Assembly (NCBI GenBank): GCA_031295385.1
Contig: JAUMOL010000019.1
Coordinates: 1 to 46,658, forward strand
From: Collinsella sp.
GTDB taxonomy: Bacteria; Actinomycetota; Coriobacteriia; Coriobacteriales; Coriobacteriaceae
Direction of reading: 5' to 3'
DNA: 46,658 nucleotides
Shown here piece by piece: positions 8,947 through 15,824 of this stretch. A program made the translations under genes and the position numbers. Positions within the stretch are counted from its first letter, which is position 1. Each line of letters begins with the position of its first letter. Below the pieces are notes generated by a model. The model made no database searches and was not told the DNA's origin. It saw only the letters and a list, made by a program, of their open reading frames with translations.

Positions 8947-9615
8947 ATGGTGGCGAAGAAGTCGAAGGGCTGGCGTAGTGGCAAACGCGAGGTTCGCCCG
9001 CGCATGGTGCAGATGACTCGCCACCTCGTGGTGACCGAGGGCAAGGAGACTGAGCCTCGCTACTTTGAGGGTGTGCGCGCCGCTTTGTGTGCGGCAGACG
9101 AACGCAAGGTTGCCGTTATCGTTAAGGGAACGGGCAAACACACGCTCGACCTGCTCGACTTCGCCGTCGAACACTGCCGCTATGCGCCCGAGACGTTCGA
9201 CCACGTGTGGCTCGTGTTTGACAAGGATGACTTTCCTGCGTCCGACTTCGACGCGATGGAGCGTAAATGCACTAAGCTCTCCGATGGCTCGAGGACCTTC
9301 CACGCGTTGTGGTCGAATCCCTGCTTTGAACTGTGGCCTCTTCTGCACTTTCGTTATACGTCTGCCCCCATGTCGGCCGCGGAGTGTCAGCGCGCCCTTG
9401 CTCAGGCGATGTCTAAGGACTTGGGCATCGAGTACCGCAAGAACTTGGGCGGGCTGTTCGAAGCAGTGGACGATAAACGGGGCGAGGCACTTCAGCGTGC
9501 TGGGCGCCTCGATACGCACCATAGGGAGCTGGGTAACCTCAAGCCCTCTTTGCAAAATCCCGCAACCAAGGTGGGCGAGATTTTCGATGTGATTGGGCCG
9601 TATCTGGTTGGATAG
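8947..9615 (+). CDS. rloB: RloB-family TOPRIM-like protein
   Basis: This 222-residue protein matches the RloB family by its basic N-terminus, the VTEGKETEPRYFE motif (Glu31), the FDKDD motif (Asp92, Asp94, Asp95) and the SNPCFELWPLLHF signature. Those acidic residues are arranged like a TOPRIM nuclease core. RloB genes were first seen inside type I restriction loci and are paired with AAA ATPases in AbiL-like abortive infection. Here the pair stands alone, without restriction genes. Start chosen at the ATG at 8947, immediately after the ATPase stop; a longer in-frame reading would extend far into the ATPase gene and is rejected. Confidence 0.82.
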   Translation: MVAKKSKGWRSGKREVRPRMVQMTRHLVVTEGKETEPRYFEGVRAALCAADERKVAVIVKGTGKHTLDLLDFAVEHCRYAPETFDHVWLVFDKDDFPASDFDAMERKCTKLSDGSRTFHALWSNPCFELWPLLHFRYTSAPMSAAECQRALAQAMSKDLGIEYRKNLGGLFEAVDDKRGEALQRAGRLDTHHRELGNLKPSLQNPATKVGEIFDVIGPYLVG

Positions 9616-9692
9616 CCGGGCTCGATCGGGCTCGATAGGACTGGAGATTCATGAAAGATGTTGTTTTGGGTTTCCTGCCGTCTTTAACTGGA

Positions 9693-9720
9693 TTGACCTT
9701 TTGGGACCCGATAGGATACT
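9693..9720 (+). promoter_or_regulatory. Candidate promoter of a small RNA
   Basis: TTGACC at 9693-9698 and GATACT at 9715-9720 are 16 bases apart. No coding frame follows; instead a structured segment ends in a strong terminator about 90 bases downstream. Confidence 0.45.
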
Positions 9721-9726
9721 AGAGTA

Positions 9727-9816
9727 AACCTAGCGGTATTGACGCAGTCAACCCACGGGCCTGCGTCCTGCGGAGAGGCGGCTTTTCTTTTGAATGGCCG
9801 CCTCTTTTTATTATTT
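9727..9816 (+). ncRNA. Candidate structured small RNA or leader
   Basis: Downstream of a promoter-like sequence, GACGCAG (9741-9747) pairs with CTGCGTC (9761-9767), and a second hairpin at 9775-9804 is followed by a T-run. No protein-like frame with a ribosome site is present. It may be an independent small RNA or an orphaned leader whose downstream gene has been lost. I cannot assign it to a known RNA family. Confidence 0.4.
9774..9816 (+). terminator. Intrinsic terminator
   Basis: GAGGCGGC (9775-9782) and GCCGCCTC (9797-9804) form a perfect 8-bp stem, extended by one pair, followed by TTTTTATTATTT. It ends the candidate small RNA and probably any read-through from the RloB gene. Confidence 0.85.
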
Positions 9817-9835
9817 GTTTGGATGTACGTGGAAG

Positions 9836-9854
9836 CCGCCGATAGGCGGTTTTT
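9836..9854 (+). terminator. Second intrinsic terminator
   Basis: CCGCC (9836-9840) and GGCGG (9845-9849) with a GATA loop are followed directly by TTTTT. It is a compact terminator 20 bases after the first. Confidence 0.6.
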
Positions 9855-9889
9855 GCGTTCAAGGGGCTATTTTCCGAGGAGTATTTGTC

Positions 9890-9897
9890 GCGTTTGG
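9890..9897. repeat. Target site duplication, left copy
   Basis: GCGTTTGG, identical to 11369-11376, directly flanks the inverted repeat of the IS256-family element. An 8-bp duplication is the usual size for this family. Confidence 0.85.
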
Positions 9898-11368
9898 GGT
9901 AGTGTCGAGAAAGTTGGTGTAAGGGCCCTTGCGGCCCCTGTGTCCGATATCCGGAATCAGTTGATATCCTAGGCCGCCTCCACGCTGTCGGCAAGTTCTA
10001 GGCTGGATTCAATCATCTTCCTGGCCGCCTTCTCCAGCTCCGCCCAGTCGTGCTCGCCCGCGGCACCCATTCTGAACGCGGCGTCATGCATCTCGGCCAT
10101 CTTCCTCTCCGAGAAGTAGCGCGAGCCGGACCATGTCTCGGCCTGGTCGCACATGACGGCGCCCACGAGCCTGAGCAGCGAACTCTCCGACGGGAAGACC
10201 TGCACCACGCGCGAGCGGCGCTTGATTTCCCTGTTGGCGCGCTCCTGCACGTTGTTGGTGCGCAGGCGCTTCCAGTGCGACGGCGGGAAGTCCAGGTACG
10301 CGAGCGCGTCGGGCTCCGCCTCCTCGAGCACCCTCGCCGCCCTCGGGCAACACCCCTCCAGCATCTCGCACGCCGCGTGGTACATGGCCACGGCGGTGGC
10401 GGCGTCCCTGGCGCGGAAGACCGAGGAGACGATGCGCCCCACGCGGCGCCTCAGCTGCCAGGAGCCGGCCTCGCGCATGCAGTCGCGCATCAGGTGCACG
10501 GCGCATCGCTGCCAGGCCGCCCCCTGGAAGACCTCGCCTATGGCCCTGACCAGGCCCCCGTGGGCATCGGATACGACGAGCTCGGTGCCGGTCGCGCCGC
10601 GGTCGCGCAGCTTCCGCAGGAAACCGAGCCACGATTCGTAGGACTCCGTGTCCACCACGGATACCCCCAGCACCCGCCTCCAGCCGGACTCGTCGCAGCC
10701 TATCGCCGTGACCACCGCGGTCGAAGCCACGCGGCCCCGCGGCGGCACTTGACGTAGGTCGCGTCGAGCCAGATGTAGGGTATCGCGCGCGCATCGAGCG
10801 GCCCCTCCGCGAGGTCGGCTATCTCGGCGTCGAGGGTCGCGGCGATCGCGCTCACTCGGTCCCTGCCGAGCCTCTCGATGCCCATCTTCTCGGCTATCCT
10901 CTGCACCTTCCTGGTGCTGGTGCCGGTGGCGTACATCTCGGCCACCGCCGCGACGAGCGCGCGGTCGACGCGCTGGTAGCGCTCGAGGACGTCCTCGGGG
11001 AAGAAGCTGCCCGTCCTGAGCTTGGGGATTCTCAGGTTGAGCGTGCCCACGCACGTCTCGAGCGTGCGGTTGCGGTAGCCGTTCCTGCTGTTGGCCCCAT
11101 CGCCGCAGAGCTGGTCGGCCTCCTCGTCCATGATGGCGTTGACCACCTGCTCGGCGAGCAGCCTGAGCAGCGACTGGATGTCGACCATCCCGTCGGTCGA
11201 CCTCGGGATGGCGGCCCTATCCGGCATCGCGTCTGCTAATATCTCCATAGCGGTCCCTGTCCTTTCCCAGAACCTGTGTTATGTAGCAATTCCAGATTCT
11301 AGGACAGGGGCCGCTTGCGTTTGGCGGTCAGCCGTCGGCGCGCTTACACCAACATTTCCGACGCGATC
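9898..11368 (-). mobile_element. IS256-family insertion sequence (1471 bp)
   Basis: The element is bounded by imperfect 26-bp terminal inverted repeats (9898-9923 and 11343-11368; about 19 of 26 positions match) that share the exact core GTTGGTGTAAG. A second, internal inverted pair beginning GCGGCCCCTGT lies at 9931 and, inverted, at 11314. GCGTTTGG is duplicated on both sides. The only gene is a Mutator-type transposase on the minus strand. The exact duplication implies a fairly recent insertion, here into a cluster of short inverted repeats. Because the transposase is frameshifted, this copy is probably not autonomous. Confidence 0.88.
9969..11248 (-). pseudogene. IS256-family transposase, frameshifted
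   Basis: The N-terminal half reads from the ATG at 11248 through YIWLDATYVKCRRG, then goes out of frame in a GC run near 10733-10743. The C-terminal half continues in another frame as RVASTAVVTAIGCDESGW and ends at the TAG at 9969. Together they give the usual transposase of about 420 residues. The DDE residues are split by the lesion: the first Asp (DATYVK) is in the first half, the second Asp (VVSDAHGG) and the Glu (NNVQERANREIK) in the second. A single missing base explains the break. A programmed frameshift is unlikely in this family and no slippery heptamer is seen; a sequencing error is possible in this GC-rich stretch. Confidence 0.85.
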
Positions 11369-11376
11369 GCGTTTGG
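11369..11376. repeat. Target site duplication, right copy
   Basis: GCGTTTGG, the partner of 9890-9897, immediately outside the right inverted repeat of the insertion sequence. Confidence 0.85.
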
Positions 11377-11407
11377 CTTCCGGACACTCGCTTTTAGCGT
11401 GTTATTT

Positions 11408-11669
11408 CGGAAGTGCCGGGAAAAATCGAAACTTGCCGAGCGCAACCCGTTCTTCGGCAACAAAACCGCAGGTCAGCGGAGCTCAAAACAGGGGTCTGGC
11501 CGGCAATGCTCTGATTTTCCCCGCACTTCCGAAAACTCCTGCCGGAAGTATGCGGCAAATTCCGGAATCCCCGAACACACCGCCTTTTTCGGGTAAAGAA
11601 GCAGCAGGTAGAAGCGTTGCCGCTATCCAGTGCGGTCGGCATGTCTGGAATATGTCGCATACTTCCGGA
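11408..11669. repeat. Cluster of short repeats in alternating orientation
   Basis: At least four related 20-26 base units lie here: 11408-11428 (+), 11513-11531 (-), 11542-11567 (+) and 11644-11669 (-). The shared core is CCGGAAGTATGCG followed by a variable middle and ATTCC. The third unit and the reverse complement of the fourth match at 22 of 25 positions, so the units form large hairpins. A diverged fifth copy seems to begin left of the insertion sequence (about 9870-9897 joined to 11377). No convincing protein is encoded, so I read it as an intergenic repeat element. Confidence 0.65.
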
Positions 11670-11746
11670 TTTAGCACAAGCTCGACTGGGTTGTTTATCG
11701 ATTGAAGCTGCGGAATCTAGCATAAGCCTTGTTATTTGTATTTAAA

Positions 11747-11780
11747 TAGATACACTTAACTTTTAAGTTAAGTGTATCTA
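11747..11780. promoter_or_regulatory. 34-bp palindrome, likely toxin-antitoxin operator
   Basis: Perfect 16-base arms (TAGATACACTTAACTT and its complement) flank a 2-base TT centre. It lies 18 bases before the start of the decayed toxin gene, the place where antitoxins of the HigA/XRE type bind to control their own operon. It is AT-rich, lacks a T-run and so is not a terminator. Confidence 0.65.
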
Positions 11781-11797
11781 GAAATGGGAGGTGGCCT

Positions 11798-12208
11798 TTG
11801 GTTGAAGGATATGATCTTGTCGAATATGGGGATCCCAAGGGCCGACCGTTTTGGGGCTGACGACTTCTCCTGACAACTCTCAATTCCAGAAAATGTTGAC
11901 AGACCCTAAAAAGAAGCTTGCCGCCCGTAAAATGATCGATCAGATTTCAAAATCTATGATTATGGGTTAAAGGTTGCGAGTGGGACCTTAAGGCTAAGAT
12001 GCATTGATTCTAAGATTGGCCTCTATGAACATAAGGGGTTAACGGGGTTAATCGAGGGATGATTTATGCCATATGTTAAGGCGTAGACAAAATCGTTCTT
12101 CTATTATGGTTAAAAGGGCATCAGGGATCGGGAAATATCAGCAGGGAAATCGAGCGGGCCAAGCGACTGGCCGTAATAGCGCGTCAGCTTCTGGAGCCTG
12201 GGCGCTGA
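11798..12208 (+). pseudogene. Decayed RelE/HigB-type toxin gene
   Basis: A GGGAGG site and a TTG at 11798 open a frame (MVEGYDLVEYGDPKGRPFW) that stops at 11860. Toxin-like text then continues in other frames: LTDPKKKLAARKMIDQIS to 11970, SKIGLYEHKG to 12062, and from 12080 GVDKIVLLLWLKGHQGSG then NISREIERAKRL to the stop at 12208. Order and content match the family plan (YxVEY start, GLYELR middle, IVLLHGFxKKTQKTPxREIERAK end), so at least three frameshifts have destroyed one gene of about 120 codons. It sits between an operator palindrome and an intact XRE antitoxin gene. The family was recognised by eye and the middle is poorly conserved. Confidence 0.6.
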
Positions 12209-12241
12209 CTTTTATGCCTGGCTTCTGAAACGGAGAATACA

Positions 12242-12628
12242 ATGAATAAAGTAGATCTATCTGATTTTTATGCCGAAACAGAAAGTAGCGAAACGCGCGC
12301 TTATGAACATGCACTAGATATTGAGTTTATTGTTCATCGCGAAATGAAACGTTTGGGATTGAGCAAAAGTGAGCTGGCAAATCGTATGGGCATAAGCCTT
12401 CAGTCGCTTTCTAAGCTCTTGAATTCTCAACCTAATATGACTCTAAAGACGATTGCAAAGTTCGAACTTGCTCTGGGCATTAAGATCGTTCCGCAGGTTA
12501 TCGTCAGCTATTCCAAAGAACTGCCGTTTCTTTCATCCAACTATTCCGTGCGAGAGCAATGTGCATTGCCTGCCATTCTCCCTGCAGAGCTGTCAGCAGA
12601 TTGCGATGTGCCTTTTCAGAGCGAATAG
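12242..12628 (+). CDS. XRE-family antitoxin (HigA-like), now without toxin
   Basis: This 128-residue protein has a central helix-turn-helix of the XRE/Cro type (about residues 36-90; LSKSELANRMGISLQSLSKL is the recognition region). The N-terminal part is acidic and the C-terminal tail of about 35 residues has no recognised domain. The position right after the remains of a RelE/HigB-type toxin identifies it as the antitoxin of a type II module, which would bind toxin and repress the operon at the palindrome upstream. The frame is intact and a GGAGAA site precedes the ATG. With its toxin gone it may persist as a regulator or as an antidote against related toxins. Confidence 0.75.
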   Translation: MNKVDLSDFYAETESSETRAYEHALDIEFIVHREMKRLGLSKSELANRMGISLQSLSKLLNSQPNMTLKTIAKFELALGIKIVPQVIVSYSKELPFLSSNYSVREQCALPAILPAELSADCDVPFQSE

Positions 12629-12783
12629 CAGCCTCTCAATGAGCCTGGGTCGGACGAGTTGCCATCCCCACATCCCCTAAAAAAGTTCTTAAAACAGCCT
12701 TAAAGGCGCCTTGGCTCGCGTTGACAGCGTACAATACGCATGTTTGACTATGACAAATGTGGAATTAAGGGGAGGGGTGCGCC

Positions 12784-14922
12784 ATGGAGGTGCTGGTTGT
12801 TGGCAACACCGCATATGTTGACGATGACTTTTGTGCCAAGGCGTTCCCCGGGGACCATGTCCAGGTCGTCGCTGCCGCGGAAGCGCGCCGCGACGAGTCA
12901 TCGCCCCATGCCTCGTGGAAAGAGCTTCTGCAACACCTGGATCAGGCCTACGAGTTCGACCGCGTGGTCTACCTATCCAATTACCTTACCCCACATACCG
13001 ATACCGTGGGCGATATCGAGACGCTGCGCTCGGTCTTTCGTGCGTGCGCGGGTCGCCGGGTCCAACTGCTGTATATAGCAGGTCCCGCAGGTGCTGAGGG
13101 TGCCGCCGATGCCGCGGGGCGAACGGGCAAGGGTATTATCGCGCACGCAGCCAACGACCTGTGCCGCTACTACGCTGCTCGCGAGGGCGTTCAGACCAAG
13201 ATCCTGCGCGTGCCGTTCCTGTATACCGCGTCTGCCGCGCTGGAGGACCCGTTTTTGGTGCCGCTGTTCGACGCGTGCTCAACCGGATCGGTCGCTCTGC
13301 AGGGCGCGCAGGATGCGGCGTTTCCCCTGCTGTGTGCCGAGGAGCTTGCGGTGCTGGTACGCCGTATCTTCGATAGCTGGGATGGTAACTTTGAGACGCT
13401 CGACGTAGCCGATACCTTCCATCACACGGCGGGTGAGGTGGGCGACGCCCTCAAGGCGCTGTTCCCCGGCCTTGCCGTTGCCTATGGCGTTTCTGCCGGC
13501 TACGCCCTGCCCGCCAGCGACGTCGCTCGCGTGCGCTATGGCTGGTTTCAGCGCTATGACTTGCTGCGCGATCTCTCGACCATTCAAGCGCGTTGGGATG
13601 CTGGCCGCGCAAAGAAGGTCAACCCCTTGCGCGCCGCCATCGACCGCATCCAGATGCGCACGCTGCCTATTAAATGCCTGGAGACGGCAGCCGCCTGGGT
13701 CCTGTTCGAGGTGCTGGAGCATCTGTTCTCACAATCGGCCCAGCTCAACGTGCTCGATTATCGCCTGCTCTACGTGGTGTTGATCGGCACGCTGTATGGC
13801 TTGGACTTTGGCCTGGTTGCGGCGCTGCTGGCGTCGGTGGGTTTGGCCGCGAGCTACTTTACTCAGTACGGCTATACCTTCCAGGGCCTGTTCTACGAGC
13901 CGTCCAACTGGCTGCCGTTTATTGCGTACTTTGTGGTGGGTGCCGTGTGCGGCTATGTGCAGCTGCGCAACAGCGAGGCCATTAGGGCGGAGCGCGATCA
14001 AAACGAGCTCGTGCGCAACCGCAATACGTTCCTCACACAGCTCTACCACGACGCGATCGAGGACAAGCGTGCGTACAGGCGCCAGATCGTGGGTCGCCAC
14101 GACAGCTTTGGCAAGATCTTTGCCGTGACGCAGGAGCTCGACGTGCTCAACCCACGCGACATCTATCGCAAGTGCTGCGAGCTTCTGGGCGAGATCCTCG
14201 AGAACGATTCGGTGGCGATCTACCATGTTTCGGGCGGGGCATTTGCACGTTTGGTGGCAGCAAGTCCCGCGATTGCCGAAGATGCCGCACGCTCGCTCAC
14301 GCTTGAGCAGCTTGCACCTCTTTTGGGCGACGGGGGTCGTTCGAACCTGTGGGTGAACCGCGAGCTGACGCCGGGGCTTCCCATGTTTGGATACACGATC
14401 GAACGCGACGGGGCACCCGCCGTGTTGATCTTTGTGCGTTGTGCGGCCGAAAACCAAATGACCCTCTATTATCAAAACCTGTTCCGTATCTTGTGCGGGT
14501 TGGTCGAAAGCGCGCTGGGCCGTGCCTTTGACTATGAGGCGGTGGCGCAGGATAAACGCTGCGTTGACGGCACTTGCGTGCTCAAGCAGGCTGCCTTTGG
14601 CCAAGAGCTCGCGGCGGAGCAGGCGCTGGCAGATAGCAAGATGGGGAGTTTTTTGCTCCTGCGCGTGGTACCGGGCGTGGAGCCTGTCGGCGAGCTGGTG
14701 GGCGCAATTGGGTCGGCAATCCGCGAGAGCGACGCGGCGGGCTTGGTCGACGGCGACGTGCTCTATCTGCTTATGCGCCAGGCAAAGGCGTGCGATCTGC
14801 CCATTATCCGCGAGCGCCTGAGCGCCAAGCAGATTGCGGTGGAGCCCGTCGACGGCGAGGACATCGTGGCGCTGCTGCAGCACATCTCTTACACCGGTGA
14901 CGGCGAGGGGAGTGTCGCTTGA
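12784..14922 (+). CDS. pelD: PelD-like c-di-GMP receptor with N-terminal SDR domain
   Basis: A 712-residue membrane protein opening the exopolysaccharide operon. Residues 1-285 look like an extended SDR epimerase, but no glycine-rich NAD motif is seen and the Tyr-Lys pair is absent (RYYAAREG), so it is probably non-catalytic. About three or four membrane segments lie at 300-400, followed by a coiled linker, a GAF domain (about 440-590) and a degenerate GGDEF domain. In the last the I-site is retained as Arg647-x-x-Asp650, while the active site reads DGDVL (656-660), exactly the PelD pattern of binding c-di-GMP without making it. PelD activates polymerisation by the Pel synthase at the inner membrane. 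A GGGGAGGGG site precedes the ATG at 12784. The following pelE-pelA-pelF-pelG genes confirm the identity. Confidence 0.85.
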   Translation: MEVLVVGNTAYVDDDFCAKAFPGDHVQVVAAAEARRDESSPHASWKELLQHLDQAYEFDRVVYLSNYLTPHTDTVGDIETLRSVFRACAGRRVQLLYIAGPAGAEGAADAAGRTGKGIIAHAANDLCRYYAAREGVQTKILRVPFLYTASAALEDPFLVPLFDACSTGSVALQGAQDAAFPLLCAEELAVLVRRIFDSWDGNFETLDVADTFHHTAGEVGDALKALFPGLAVAYGVSAGYALPASDVARVRYGWFQRYDLLRDLSTIQARWDAGRAKKVNPLRAAIDRIQMRTLPIKCLETAAAWVLFEVLEHLFSQSAQLNVLDYRLLYVVLIGTLYGLDFGLVAALLASVGLAASYFTQYGYTFQGLFYEPSNWLPFIAYFVVGAVCGYVQLRNSEAIRAERDQNELVRNRNTFLTQLYHDAIEDKRAYRRQIVGRHDSFGKIFAVTQELDVLNPRDIYRKCCELLGEILENDSVAIYHVSGGAFARLVAASPAIAEDAARSLTLEQLAPLLGDGGRSNLWVNRELTPGLPMFGYTIERDGAPAVLIFVRCAAENQMTLYYQNLFRILCGLVESALGRAFDYEAVAQDKRCVDGTCVLKQAAFGQELAAEQALADSKMGSFLLLRVVPGVEPVGELVGAIGSAIRESDAAGLVDGDVLYLLMRQAKACDLPIIRERLSAKQIAVEPVDGEDIVALLQHISYTGDGEGSVA

Positions 14923-15824
14923 TCTCGCTTGTCGTTGCTGCCGTCTTGTTGCTGATTCATGCGCTGGTTTGCCTGATGCTGTGGACGCTCATGAAGTTGG
15001 GCCTGCTGCCGGTGCGCGGGCACATGCTGGCTGTGATAGTGCTGGTACCGCTGTGGGGCCCGTTGCTGGTGGTTCTGCTATCGGTCCGCAGCGCGGTGTT
15101 TGGCGAGGGGCTGAAAGAGTCTGCGCTGGAGTCGCTGCGCTTCAACGACGAGCTCCATCGCAGTATGTCGGTACCGAGTGGTGAGGACGATGCAGGCGTA
15201 GTGCCGCTCGAGGAGGCGCTCATCGTCAACGACCCGGCATACCGGCGCCGCCTAATGCTCTCCATGCTCACCGAGGAGCCCGACGCGTACCTGGCGCAGC
15301 TGCAGGCGGCTAAGCTTAACGACGACGTTGAGGTGGCGCACTATGCCGCGACGGCGGTGGCGCAGATCTCCAAGGAGTCCGACCTTAAACTGCAGCAGCT
15401 GGAGCGTGCCTTCAAGACGGACCCGAGCGCGCAAAACCTCAACGAATACTGCGATTTTCTTGGTGAATACTTGGGCTCGGGCTTGGCTGAGGGGCGCGTG
15501 GCTCAGATTCAGCGCCAACAGTACGCGCGCCTGCTTGCGCGTCGCTGCGAGCGCGAGGACGCCCTTGAGCTGCGCATTCGATATGCGACGGCGCTGGCCG
15601 ATGTCGGACAGATCGACGAGGCGCAGGCCGTGACCGACCAGCTGGTGCTCGACGTGCCCGAGGAGCAGGAGGTTTGGATGCTTTGCCTGCGCCTGGCCGT
15701 GATGCGCCGCAACGGTGACGAGGTTCACCGTGTGATCGATGCGATTGACAAGCAACATGTATATTTGAGCGCCGACAACCGCGAAAAGTTGGCGTTTTGG
15801 CGCGACGGGGAGGAGGCCAGATGA
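14919..15824 (+). CDS. pelE: PelE-like membrane and TPR-type protein
   Basis: The 301-residue product starts with TTG at 14919, overlapping the pelD stop by four bases. Two hydrophobic segments fill residues 1-57, and the remainder is a soluble helical region with repeated LEEAL/AQLQAAK-type helices resembling TPRs. In known Pel systems PelE sits with PelD, PelF and PelG in the inner-membrane synthase complex as a scaffold. Sequence conservation of PelE is weak, so the call rests mainly on topology, size and position between pelD and the deacetylase gene. Confidence 0.7.
   Translation: MISLVVAAVLLLIHALVCLMLWTLMKLGLLPVRGHMLAVIVLVPLWGPLLVVLLSVRSAVFGEGLKESALESLRFNDELHRSMSVPSGEDDAGVVPLEEALIVNDPAYRRRLMLSMLTEEPDAYLAQLQAAKLNDDVEVAHYAATAVAQISKESDLKLQQLERAFKTDPSAQNLNEYCDFLGEYLGSGLAEGRVAQIQRQQYARLLARRCEREDALELRIRYATALADVGQIDEAQAVTDQLVLDVPEEQEVWMLCLRLAVMRRNGDEVHRVIDAIDKQHVYLSADNREKLAFWRDGEEAR

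Noticed and set aside
11408..11669. CRISPR array
   Set aside because: Units alternate in orientation and spacers are irregular (about 10 to 85 bases); no cas genes are present.
11091..11705. Plus- and minus-strand frames over the repeat cluster after the insertion sequence
   Set aside because: Their similar peptides on both strands arise from the inverted repeats; no ribosome sites or conserved domains.
12721..12751. A TTGACA-led promoter for pelD
   Set aside because: The -35 hexamer is perfect, but no acceptable -10 lies 16-18 bases downstream; only a weak GACTAT at 19 bases.
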